Below are positions 8,619-16,435 of a stretch of 64,000 nt of DNA, one piece after another; the first letter of the stretch is position 1, and every line of letters begins with the position of its first letter. Origin of the DNA: Halocatena marina (GTDB taxonomy: Archaea; Halobacteriota; Halobacteria; Halobacteriales; Haloarculaceae); the NCBI RefSeq assembly GCF_025913575.1, contig NZ_CP109785.1:3100001-3164000 (forward strand). The letters are read 5' to 3'. The notes under the pieces are model-generated. The model was not told the DNA's origin. It saw nothing but the letters and a program-made list of their open reading frames with translations, and searched no databases. The position numbers were made by a program, and so were the translations under genes.

Positions 8619-9620
8619 TCAGTCAGCCATTCCGACGCGTTCGACCGGACCACGGAATGCGAAATAGAGAACAGCGAAATACCCGAGCACCAGCGGGAGC
8701 AGCACGCTTGTCATGATCGTCATGAGATTGAGCGGCAGCGTCGAAATGATAGCATCACGAACCGTGAGTCCGGTTGCGCGGTCGATGAACGGGAACATGA
8801 GCACCGCGAGCAGTGCAACGAGCGTAAAGACGAGGCTGGCTGCGGTTGCAAACGCGAGATAATACCGCTGTTGACGGGTCGCGGCGGCGTAGCCAGCGGT
8901 CAGCAACCCAGTCACGAGAACGAGGACGACGACAACCGGCGACTGGAACGAAGAACGCAGGCTTGGTGCGGTTGCGTATGTGACACACAGTGTGATAACT
9001 GCCAACACGAGATAGCTCACAACAGCACGAATGCCGTACTCACTGGCATCGTCTCGGAGCGACCCCCGGGTTTTCAAGCCGAGAAACGCCGCACCGTCGA
9101 CGACAGTGAGTGTGACAACCGTGAGACCAGCAAGAATCCCGGGGAGAGTGAGAATCGTCGCCGATCCGAGTATCCAATTCATCACGAAGAGTCCCAGGAG
9201 AAACGGCGTCGCGGTGCTCCCAGCAACGAACGCAGATCCCCAGAAACGTCGCCATTGGTCGTCATCTCGTTCTTCGTACATCTCCGGTGCGAGGCCTCGC
9301 AACCCTAACGCAGCAAGAATCGCAAACATCAGCAGATAGTGCCGGCTGAAAAGGTTCGCATACGCTGCTGGAAAGGCAGCGAACAGCGTCCCACCGAAAA
9401 CGACGAGCCAGACCTCGTTACCGTCCCAGAAAGGACCGACGGCTGCGAGTAACTGCTCTTTCTCGTGGTCATCGCGGGTGGCAAACAGAACGCCGACCCC
9501 GAAGTCGAAACCGTCGAGAAAGAGGAACATCCCGAAAATGAAAAACAGCAGTGCAAACCAGAGTTCCGGGAGCGCCAGCCCAAACAGCGGTTCGGTCGCC
9601 AGCGAACCAAGATCAGTCAC
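8619..9620 (-). CDS. cydB: Cytochrome bd ubiquinol oxidase subunit II
   Basis: A 333-residue protein with about eight transmembrane helices. LPELWFALLFFIFGMFLFLD followed by GFDFGVGVL, and FWDGNEVWLVVFGGTLFAAF, are the recognisable CydB signatures. The start is taken as GTG at 9620, giving a coupled 8-base overlap with the end of cydA; the longer open frame runs through cydA and is not used. CydB partners CydA in a high-affinity, non-proton-pumping terminal quinol oxidase in the cell membrane. No cydX- or cydCD-like gene follows. Confidence 0.93.
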   Translation of the reverse strand: MTDLGSLATEPLFGLALPELWFALLFFIFGMFLFLDGFDFGVGVLFATRDDHEKEQLLAAVGPFWDGNEVWLVVFGGTLFAAFPAAYANLFSRHYLLMFAILAALGLRGLAPEMYEERDDDQWRRFWGSAFVAGSTATPFLLGLFVMNWILGSATILTLPGILAGLTVVTLTVVDGAAFLGLKTRGSLRDDASEYGIRAVVSYLVLAVITLCVTYATAPSLRSSFQSPVVVVLVLVTGLLTAGYAAATRQQRYYLAFATAASLVFTLVALLAVLMFPFIDRATGLTVRDAIISTLPLNLMTIMTSVLLPLVLGYFAVLYFAFRGPVERVGMAD

Positions 9621-11034
9621 TGTCAAGCACCTCCGAATCGACATGTGACTCGGTGGTCGTCTGCAAGCTGTCGCGTGATGGCGGGCCAGCTCGAATGAGG
9701 CGGCCAACGACGTAGATGTACAGACCCAACAGCAGTGTGTATCCAGTGACAAATCCAAAGAGCGTGAACGTCGCTTCGGCACTCGTCAAACCGGGAGAGA
9801 CGCCGTCTGACGTCCGCATAACGCCCTGAATGACCCACGGCTGGCGTCCAACTTCGGTGACGATCCATCCGACCTCGACAGCGACGAAGCCCAAGAGCGA
9901 TGAACCCATCAACGCTTTGTGTAAGAGATCGTCGTCGAACAATTCTCCTCGCCGCCAACGATACGCACCCCAGAACGCCAGAAGAATGAACCAGAAACCG
10001 AGCGCAACCATGATCCGAAACGCCCAGAAGACGATCGCTACCGGGGGCGCTTCCGTCGAGAACGATTCGAGACCACGTATCATCGCCTGCGGATCACCCC
10101 CGCTTGCAAGCCACGACGCACCACCTGGAATCCCGATGCCGAAGAGTTCCTTGGTTCGCGGATTCAACAGCTCGTCGAGTTCAGTCGGAAACGCGACTAT
10201 GTACTCGGGAACGGAGGCGTCAGTCTCCCAGACGGCTTCCATCGCGGCGAACTTCTGGGGTTGGGTTTCGGAGACGTGACGGGCATACGCATCACCGTGC
10301 AGTACCTGCAGCGGGGCTGTAATGAGCAGCGCAACGAGTGCGATCTTGAGTGTTTTCTCCCAGAAGTCGATGTGCTCGATCGAGTAGCCCCAGATGTGAT
10401 GTCTGAAGACGTAGTAGGCGGCGACACCCGCCATGAAGAGAGCGACCGACTCGACCGCGGAATTTTGCATGTGAACGAACATGTACGGGAATCGTGGATT
10501 GAAATACGCCGCAAGCGGGTCGGTGAGTTTCACGACACGGTGTCCGTTCTCGACGACGACGTCGAATCCACGGGGCGTTTGCATCCAAGAGTTTGCGATG
10601 AGGATCCAGACGGCAGAGAGCCACGTTCCGAGTCCGACGGCGATACTCGAAAGCATGTAGAGGCGGTCGGAAACACGGTCGCGGCCGAAGACAAAAATTC
10701 CGAGAAACGTCGCTTCCAGCATGAACGCCATCATGCCTTCGAGTGCGAGCGGCCCGCCAAACAGTTCACCAGCCGTTGTTGAGAAAGCAGCAAAGTTGGT
10801 CCCGAATTCGAATTCGAGGACGAGACCCGTCACTGTGCCGACGACGAAACTCACCGCGAAAATTTTCGTCCAGAACCGTCGGAGTTGCTCATAGAGCGGT
10901 CGTTCCGTCCGTATTTCTTTCCATGTGAAATAGATGAGGAACGGCGCAAGGCCCATGCTCATCACGGGGAAGATGATGTGGACAATGGTGGTGATCGCAA
11001 ACTGGAGTCGACTCGCGGTGACTGGATCAACCAT
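9613..11034 (-). CDS. cydA: Cytochrome bd ubiquinol oxidase subunit I
   Basis: A 473-residue, roughly nine-helix subunit. Starting at MVDPVTASRLQFA (11034) puts the haem ligand in ATTIVH-like context exactly at H19, as in E. coli; a Met four codons upstream is the alternative. The second ligand is H188 (MFVHMQNSAVES). Conserved acids E99 and E107 lie in GPLALEGMMAFMLEATFLG, and the GWIVTEVGRQPW signature is present. The quinol-binding Q-loop is of the short type. CydA carries haems b558, b595 and d and oxidises quinol. It is translationally coupled to cydB and preceded by an unusual 29-bp palindrome. Confidence 0.95.
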   Translation of the reverse strand: MVDPVTASRLQFAITTIVHIIFPVMSMGLAPFLIYFTWKEIRTERPLYEQLRRFWTKIFAVSFVVGTVTGLVLEFEFGTNFAAFSTTAGELFGGPLALEGMMAFMLEATFLGIFVFGRDRVSDRLYMLSSIAVGLGTWLSAVWILIANSWMQTPRGFDVVVENGHRVVKLTDPLAAYFNPRFPYMFVHMQNSAVESVALFMAGVAAYYVFRHHIWGYSIEHIDFWEKTLKIALVALLITAPLQVLHGDAYARHVSETQPQKFAAMEAVWETDASVPEYIVAFPTELDELLNPRTKELFGIGIPGGASWLASGGDPQAMIRGLESFSTEAPPVAIVFWAFRIMVALGFWFILLAFWGAYRWRRGELFDDDLLHKALMGSSLLGFVAVEVGWIVTEVGRQPWVIQGVMRTSDGVSPGLTSAEATFTLFGFVTGYTLLLGLYIYVVGRLIRAGPPSRDSLQTTTESHVDSEVLDSD

Positions 11035-11211
11035 CGAGATCACCATCACACTTATCTCCGAGACAGATCGTCCGGGAATCGCCACACGACCGGGGTGGAT
11101 GAGTCCTCTGTGACGATATACCTCTGTACGTCGGTATTTCCCGAGAAAGAGCATTGAGGACGGATCGAGTCGTCATCAACGAAACTTCGATCGAGGTGTA
11201 AATCAACCGAA

Positions 11212-11240
11212 GGCGAATTCCCAAGCGATGGGAATCCGCC
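11212..11240. promoter_or_regulatory. 29-bp inverted repeat upstream of cydA
   Basis: Two 12-base arms (11212-11223 and 11229-11240) around the 5-base spacer AGCGA, with a single A/G mismatch. The arm core is ATTCCCA...TGGGAAT. It lies about 180 bases upstream of the cydA start. It could be an operator for a dimeric regulator of the bd oxidase or an RNA hairpin in a long leader. A terminator is possible only if the tiny frame at 11273-11434 is a real gene. Confidence 0.6.
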
Positions 11241-11272
11241 ATCCACTCATGGTATATCGGTCCATATCCTTA

Positions 11273-11434
11273 CTAGAGAAATAGCTGGCTGCCAAGGATC
11301 AGTCCGAACGATAGCATGATGAAGACAGCTCCTAGATTCGAGACAGACCGTATCAGTGCAGGGAGACAGTCCACCAAGCCGCAGTTACTCACTACCAACG
11401 CGGAACGTAAAGAGCGGGCTGTCGATTTACCCAC
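11273..11434 (-). CDS. Possible 53-residue single-helix membrane microprotein
   Basis: A short frame from GTG 11434 to TAG 11273, on the same strand as and upstream of cydAB. Its C-terminus NLGAVFIMLSFGLILG is a plausible transmembrane helix; the N-terminus is basic (KSTARSLRS). Small single-helix proteins accompany bd oxidases in bacteria, but here the gene lies upstream and no homology is recognised. It may be chance; confidence is low. Confidence 0.2.
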   Translation of the reverse strand: MGKSTARSLRSALVVSNCGLVDCLPALIRSVSNLGAVFIMLSFGLILGSQLFL

Positions 11435-11509
11435 TTCGACAGCCTATCCTTCTATTTCAGTCGCACTCCAATCGGATGCCATATTCCGGAGCCAATCCGA
11501 GACTCGATA

Positions 11510-11887
11510 ATGGTGCGCGATTCAGCGTCGTCGGAGGACTCTCCTTCCTTACAGGAGATCCTAGACGCGTTGGATGACGCCGACTGTCGAGCCATTCTTC
11601 GGGAAACAACCGAACCCATGACCGCAAACGAACTCATCGATGTCTGCGACATTCCAAAGTCGACGCTGTATCGGAAGCTTGACCTCCTCAGTCGGGCGTC
11701 GCTCGTCCGCGAACAGGATACCATCAATCCCCGAGGCGGACGCATCACTCGGTACGAACGCCACTTTGACGATGTATTGATCTCGATGGACGAAGCAGAC
11801 ACCTTCACAGTGACCGTCGAGCGTCCGCCACGCAAGGCAGACGAACGACTCGCAGACATCTGGTCAAAGATGGGGGATGAGCTATGA
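11510..11887 (+). CDS. Winged-helix transcriptional regulator
   Basis: A 125-residue protein with an ArsR/TrmB-like wHTH in residues ~13-75: an ILDALDDADCRAILRET opening helix, then TANELIDVCDIPKSTLYRKL as turn and recognition helix, and a wing ending at ITRYERHFDDV. No metal-binding cysteines are visible. The stop overlaps the start of the following small membrane protein (ATGA), an arrangement common in haloarchaea where a wHTH protein is paired with a 3-helix membrane protein. It is divergent from cydAB with 475 bp between, so a role in cydAB control is possible but only inferred from position. Confidence 0.8.
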   Translation: MVRDSASSEDSPSLQEILDALDDADCRAILRETTEPMTANELIDVCDIPKSTLYRKLDLLSRASLVREQDTINPRGGRITRYERHFDDVLISMDEADTFTVTVERPPRKADERLADIWSKMGDEL

Positions 11888-12165
11888 CGTGGATGGGGAC
11901 AGCAATCGTCGCTGTGAAGACGGTGATACTGCTGTTGGGAAGTGCAATTACGTATATTGCTTTTAAGGCGTACCGACGGACAGATGCGCCCTCACTGCGC
12001 GCACTCGGCATTGGATTCGGCAGTATCACTCTCGGAGCACTGCTGGCAGGAATCGCTCACCAACTTCTCTCGGTCACGCTCGAAGTTGGCGTCCTGATCA
12101 ACAGCATTCTCGTTGCAATCGGCTTTGCGATTGTCATGTACTCACTCTATCTCGAACGTGGGTAA
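11884..12165 (+). CDS. Small three-helix membrane protein (DUF7521-like)
   Basis: A 93-residue protein with three hydrophobic stretches: TAIVAVKTVILLLGSAITYI, ALGIGFGSITLGALLAGIAH and a C-terminal INSILVAIGFAIVMYSLYL. A conserved FKAYRRTDAPSLRALGIGF loop joins the first two. This matches the haloarchaeal DUF7521-type proteins found directly behind wHTH regulators. The four-base overlap implies translational coupling. Function is unknown; membrane sequestration or signal input for the partner regulator would be a guess. Confidence 0.7.
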   Translation: MTWMGTAIVAVKTVILLLGSAITYIAFKAYRRTDAPSLRALGIGFGSITLGALLAGIAHQLLSVTLEVGVLINSILVAIGFAIVMYSLYLERG

Positions 12166-12283
12166 ACGATTGGCGAGCAGCCAGTGACGTTCACCACGAA
12201 CTCCCGAACCCACCGACCCCGGCTTGGTTGTGACACTGCTCGTGCCCAACGTCCTGCGTGCAAGCGCACGCCGATGGACACGG

Positions 12284-12319
12284 TACACTCGAATGGAGAG
12301 TTACACTCGAATGGACAGT
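12284..12319. repeat. 18-bp tandem repeat, two copies
   Basis: The unit TACACTCGAATGGAGAGT at 12284-12301 is followed immediately by a second copy at 12302-12319 with one G-to-C change. Tandem 18-bp units place identical bases on nearly the same helix face, as at some operators. Confidence 0.8.
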
Positions 12320-12350
12320 CGAAGATCGCTATCGAGAAACCAACTTACAC

Positions 12351-12375
12351 CACATCACATCACATCACATCACAT
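12351..12375. repeat. CACAT microsatellite
   Basis: Five perfect CACAT units in a row followed by a CACAC variant, in non-coding DNA 235 bases upstream of the Bat-like regulator. Such a tract can change length by replication slippage. Confidence 0.85.
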
Positions 12376-12609
12376 CACACCACGCCACTGGGCTACTCGG
12401 TTTCGACTGTCGCAGACGAGAGAGCGATTCTTCGAATAAGAACAATACAGAACAATATTATTTAATTAGTCTCTCACAGAGATGTTCTGGATAGAAGACG
12501 GTAACCGATCACCTCTCAATCACGCATCTGATCCAATTACAGGCAAATATTATCAGATGCTAGATGATGTCGGAACGCTATTACAGATGCGTGCCAAACG
12601 GACGACAAT

Positions 12610-15027
12610 ATGGGCGAACGAGAGTCGAACTGCTCTGGCGAAACACTGGAGCAACACTCACCGACGTTCGCTGCGACAACAGACAACGACGGTCACACGG
12701 GAGATGAGTACGATTCGAACAATCACTTCGCTCTTTTGTATGAGACACAGGAAGATCAACTCTCGACGATGGTCCCATTCATCCGTGAGGGACTCAACCA
12801 AAACGAACGATGTCTGTATATTCTGGCCGAGAACACGGAAGCCAACGTAGTGTCAGCACTTCGAAATGGAGGTATTGATGTCGATGCCGCGCGTGAATCC
12901 GGCCAACTGTTGTTTCACAATGCCGAAGACTCCTACCTCGGTTCAGGTTCATTTGACCGGGATGCTGTACTCGACTTCTGGGAAACATCACTCTTGACAG
13001 CGTACGATAAGGGGTACGCAGGGATCCGAGTCACAGGTGAGATGACGTGGGTCTTTGATAGTGACATTGATCCCGATTCACTCGTGGCATACGAAGAAGC
13101 ACTCAACAGCCGTTGCTCCGATGAGGACTATGTTTTACTCTGCCAATACAATCGCGAGCGGTTTTCATCGGAGCTGCTCTCAAAGATCATCGACCATCAC
13201 CCAAAGCTCGTCTACGACGACACCGTCGCTGAGAACGTCTATTACATTCCACCTGATGAAGACATCGACCAAGAGCACTCTAACCGGTACATTGATTGGC
13301 AGCTTCAGTCGCTCGTCGAGCGAGCACGGGCCGAGAAAGCCTCAGAGCGGCGCGAACGGGGATTACGTTCACTCACAGCAGCAACACAAACACTGATGTC
13401 TGTCGGTTCTGATTCGATCGGTGATCGCGTAGCTGATATCGCGCGAGACGTACTGAGAGTTGAATTCACGTCGTATTGGCCCTACAATGAAAACTCGGGC
13501 GAACTCGAACTGCACAGTAGCAGCACGGATCTGCAGGCAGATGTGCCATCGCTTGCTGATCTCTACGAAGATCGTGCGTGGCAGACGTTCATAACCGAGC
13601 AAACCGATGCGAGCAACGATCTGCCGTCACCATCTGGAATTGCCGCCTCCGAGACACCGCTTCGAAGCGGCGTAATCGTCACACTCGGCCGTCACGGCGT
13701 TTTCTGTGCGGGTTCAACACGTCCCAACGAGTTCGACGAGATGACGGTAAACCTCGCAAAGATGCTCGGAACGAGTATCGAACGCGCGTTAGACCGATCC
13801 CACCGGGAACAGACGTTGCAAACACGAAATAATCAGCTGGATCGACTGCGTCGTATCAACAGCGTCATTCGAGAGATCAGCAATGTATTAGTGGAGGCCG
13901 ATACGCGTACTGCCATCGAACAGAAGGTCTGTGAGCGACTTGCGAAATCAGATCCGTATCAGTTCGTGTGGATCGGCGAGCAAGACGTTAAGACAGATAC
14001 AGTCACCCCACGCGCACAAGCAGGCATCCAAAATGGGTATCTCGATAGTATCACGGTCACGACTGACGAGACACCCACAGGGCGGGGCCCAATCGGGACT
14101 GCAGTCCGAACGCGAACGGTGCAGGTCGTCCAAGATCTTCTGACCGATCCGATGTTCACACCGTGGCGAGAAAAAGCACTCACCCACGGCTTTCGTTCCT
14201 GTATCAGCGTTCCACTCATGTACGAACAGTCGTTTTACGGCGTGCTGAGCCTGTATACAGACACACCGAACGCCATCGATGAGATGGAACAAGACGTGAT
14301 GGGAGAACTCGGCGAGACGATTGCTCACTCGATCGACGCAGTGGAGACCAAAGAGACGCTCCAGACAGACAGTGTTACCGAGTTGACGTTGACCGTTCAG
14401 GGATCGAACGACGTGCTCAGTCGGATCGCTCGAGATGTCGGCTGCCAAATCCACTTCGATGGACTCGTCCCCCAAACGGCCGGACCAGCGCACTTTTTCT
14501 TTACGACTCAGAACGTCGACCCGAACAAAATCCTCACACGCGGCAGTCAGCTCGCTGGCATCACAGAGATACAGATTATCAGGAACGAGGACACCGACTG
14601 TGTCTTCGAAGCGATCGTCACCGAGCCGACGCTTGCCTCGCATGTGGTTGATCAGCAAGCCGTTATCCGTTCTCTCACTATTAGCGAGGAGAAAAGTACG
14701 ATCGTTGTCGATATTCCACCAACAACCGACGTCCGGACGTTCGTCGAGAGGGTGTGCACGGCTTACCCTGTTGATCTCGTAGCCCGACATACCCGTGATC
14801 GATCAATCACGTCACAACAAGACTTACACGACACTGTTGACGAACAGCTCACCGACCGACAGCGAGAAGTGCTCAAGACGGCATATTTGAGCGGATTCTT
14901 CGAATCGCCCCGAGTACGAACAGGAACGGAGCTGTCCGATACCTTGAACATTTCTCAATCAACCTTCACACACCACCTTCGGGAAGCCGAGCGGAGACTC
15001 TGTGAAACGGTGTTTGAGAACGGCTGA
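12610..15027 (+). CDS. MEDS-GAF-GAF-Bat-HTH_10 sensory regulator
   Basis: An 805-residue bacterio-opsin-activator-type protein. Residues ~38-205 are a MEDS (DcmR-type) sensory domain: HFALLYETQEDQLSTMVPFI, then GYAGIRVTGEMTWV and LVYDDTVAENVYY. Two GAF domains follow (~255-395 and ~415-575, the second with FVWIGEQDV and FRSCISVPLMYEQSFYGVLS). Next comes the Bat dimer/regulatory region (~590-735) and a C-terminal HTH_10 (~745-800, LTDRQREVLKTAYLSGFFES). The architecture implies a soluble one-component regulator sensing small ligands or redox/light-linked signals; haem or flavin binding cannot be read from the sequence. No PAS or receiver domain is seen. It is not obviously in an operon, and its target is unknown. 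Confidence 0.9.
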   Translation: MGERESNCSGETLEQHSPTFAATTDNDGHTGDEYDSNNHFALLYETQEDQLSTMVPFIREGLNQNERCLYILAENTEANVVSALRNGGIDVDAARESGQLLFHNAEDSYLGSGSFDRDAVLDFWETSLLTAYDKGYAGIRVTGEMTWVFDSDIDPDSLVAYEEALNSRCSDEDYVLLCQYNRERFSSELLSKIIDHHPKLVYDDTVAENVYYIPPDEDIDQEHSNRYIDWQLQSLVERARAEKASERRERGLRSLTAATQTLMSVGSDSIGDRVADIARDVLRVEFTSYWPYNENSGELELHSSSTDLQADVPSLADLYEDRAWQTFITEQTDASNDLPSPSGIAASETPLRSGVIVTLGRHGVFCAGSTRPNEFDEMTVNLAKMLGTSIERALDRSHREQTLQTRNNQLDRLRRINSVIREISNVLVEADTRTAIEQKVCERLAKSDPYQFVWIGEQDVKTDTVTPRAQAGIQNGYLDSITVTTDETPTGRGPIGTAVRTRTVQVVQDLLTDPMFTPWREKALTHGFRSCISVPLMYEQSFYGVLSLYTDTPNAIDEMEQDVMGELGETIAHSIDAVETKETLQTDSVTELTLTVQGSNDVLSRIARDVGCQIHFDGLVPQTAGPAHFFFTTQNVDPNKILTRGSQLAGITEIQIIRNEDTDCVFEAIVTEPTLASHVVDQQAVIRSLTISEEKSTIVVDIPPTTDVRTFVERVCTAYPVDLVARHTRDRSITSQQDLHDTVDEQLTDRQREVLKTAYLSGFFESPRVRTGTELSDTLNISQSTFTHHLREAERRLCETVFENG

Positions 15028-15546
15028 TCATAGTACAGCCTGAACGATCCCAACTGCTTGCACGCTGCGCTCGCTACGTTGCTCTGTGAGAAATAAAATT
15101 TCCACCGATAACGGACTTAAACCACCCGGAGCACGTTCGTAGACAACGAGTTTGGCATCGTATATCTGTAAAATATGATCGCCAGCAGATACATATCTAG
15201 ATATTACGCATCATCCTCACGATAGTCGAATATTTTCGAGATCACATTTTCACTACTGCCGTCCAACGGTCAATCTGTGATTAATAACAAGAGTGGTGAA
15301 AAAGGAATGTACCCGGCTCCGTATCCGTCTGTTCGGGCGGATAAGCTACTGCTCTTGTTACGTTCGATACCGTATTCAGACACTCACTTCACAGACGTGC
15401 TCAATGGTCAGTGTAACATATGACTGAGAACGATAACCACGGGCGTCACTGCCGCTGGATACACTGTTCGAATTTGTTGCGAGGAGAGTCACGACAGACT
15501 TCTCGTTACATCTCCGAATCACCAGATAGAACAGATACTAATACTA
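15028..15546. other. Intergenic region, no gene seen
   Basis: 519 bp, A/T-richer than the flanks. A 37-codon frame near 15308 (ATGTACCCGGCTCCG...) has no recognisable homology and is not called. The end, ACAGATACTAATACTA, abuts the next ATG. Confidence 0.5.
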
Positions 15547-16281
15547 ATGACCCAATTGACTGAAAGCAGCGACAAACGGGGTTCAAATACGATAATGACT
15601 GGAAATATCACACCGAGCGACCATTCCCTCGATCAGTGGTTCGCGCTCGCTGCCGACCGGCGCTGTCGAGGAATACTAGCGATATTACAGCAGTTGCCAG
15701 ACGAGACAGTAGCGCTCGTAGAACTGATACACCATCTGAGTAACGCGACAGACGAGCCAGTCGATGTAACGTCTGAACGCGACCGGATGCGCCTACGGAG
15801 TGAACTGCACCACTCAATCCTCCCAAAATTTGCTGCTGCTGAAATCATTGTCTACGTAGATGAGGAACGGACAGTGCGGTACTCACCCCCCAAGAAGTTC
15901 GAATTATTACTCTCACACCTTCCAGTCGATTTGGAGTCAAGAACGTCACGAAATACCACCTCCACAGCGGATATGACTGCTCACACGAAGGTGCTCATCG
16001 GGCTTGCGAACTCCCGTCGCCGGTTCGTTCTGCATCAGCTTCGAACCAACGAAAGCATGACACTCTCTGCGCTTGCTGATGATATCGCGGTTCACGAACA
16101 CGATCAGCCGCTTGCAGACATCGCCGCAAAGAATGTGCGCCAAACGTACATTTCGCTGTATCATACCCACATTCCGACACTCGAATCGGCAACCCTCGTA
16201 CAGTATGACCAATCGGTGGAGAAGGTGAGTCTTACAGAGCAGGCGAAAGCGGTTGAGCGCTACGATGACTTTCTTCCCTAA
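15547..16281 (+). CDS. Tandem winged-helix protein (two DUF7344-like domains)
   Basis: A 244-residue protein with two similar ~85-residue units. Unit 1 (~28-110) has DQWFALAADRRCRGILAILQ, then LRSELHHSILPKFAAAEIIV and YVDEERTVRYS. Unit 2 (~145-240) has LIGLANSRRRFVLHQLRTNE, ALADDIAVHE, YISLYHTHIPTLESATLVQY and a wing ending VSLTEQAKAVERY. This is the haloarchaeal DUF7344 winged-helix pattern, usually present once per protein; a duplication makes an internal pseudo-dimer likely. DNA binding is expected from the fold, but no target is apparent. A Met at codon 17 is an alternative start. Confidence 0.75.
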   Translation: MTQLTESSDKRGSNTIMTGNITPSDHSLDQWFALAADRRCRGILAILQQLPDETVALVELIHHLSNATDEPVDVTSERDRMRLRSELHHSILPKFAAAEIIVYVDEERTVRYSPPKKFELLLSHLPVDLESRTSRNTTSTADMTAHTKVLIGLANSRRRFVLHQLRTNESMTLSALADDIAVHEHDQPLADIAAKNVRQTYISLYHTHIPTLESATLVQYDQSVEKVSLTEQAKAVERYDDFLP

Positions 16282-16435
16282 CTGATTTTGATCACTCGAA
16301 GGTGTGTTCTACCACTGATCGAGCCACGGCCTCAGCCTCTAATGAGGTAGAGACAGCCCACACAAACTCATTCAGCCGATCGCTTTGTGCAAAGAGCCGC
16401 TGACTGTCTATATTAGTGGTGACGCCGGGGGAGCA

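Larger units (their letters stand above)
12166..12609. other. Intergenic region with short tandem repeats
   Basis: A 444-bp gap without a supported gene. It holds an 18-bp tandem duplication, a pentanucleotide microsatellite and an A/T-rich stretch (about 12435-12470, AACAATATTATTTAATTAG) that is the likeliest promoter region for the large regulator downstream, although it sits 140 bases before its ATG. Confidence 0.5.

Noticed and set aside
12351..12378. Frames over the CACAT tract encoding His/Thr-rich peptides
   Set aside because: All three frames are open only because of the microsatellite; there is no homology, no consistent start and no haloarchaeal amino-acid bias.
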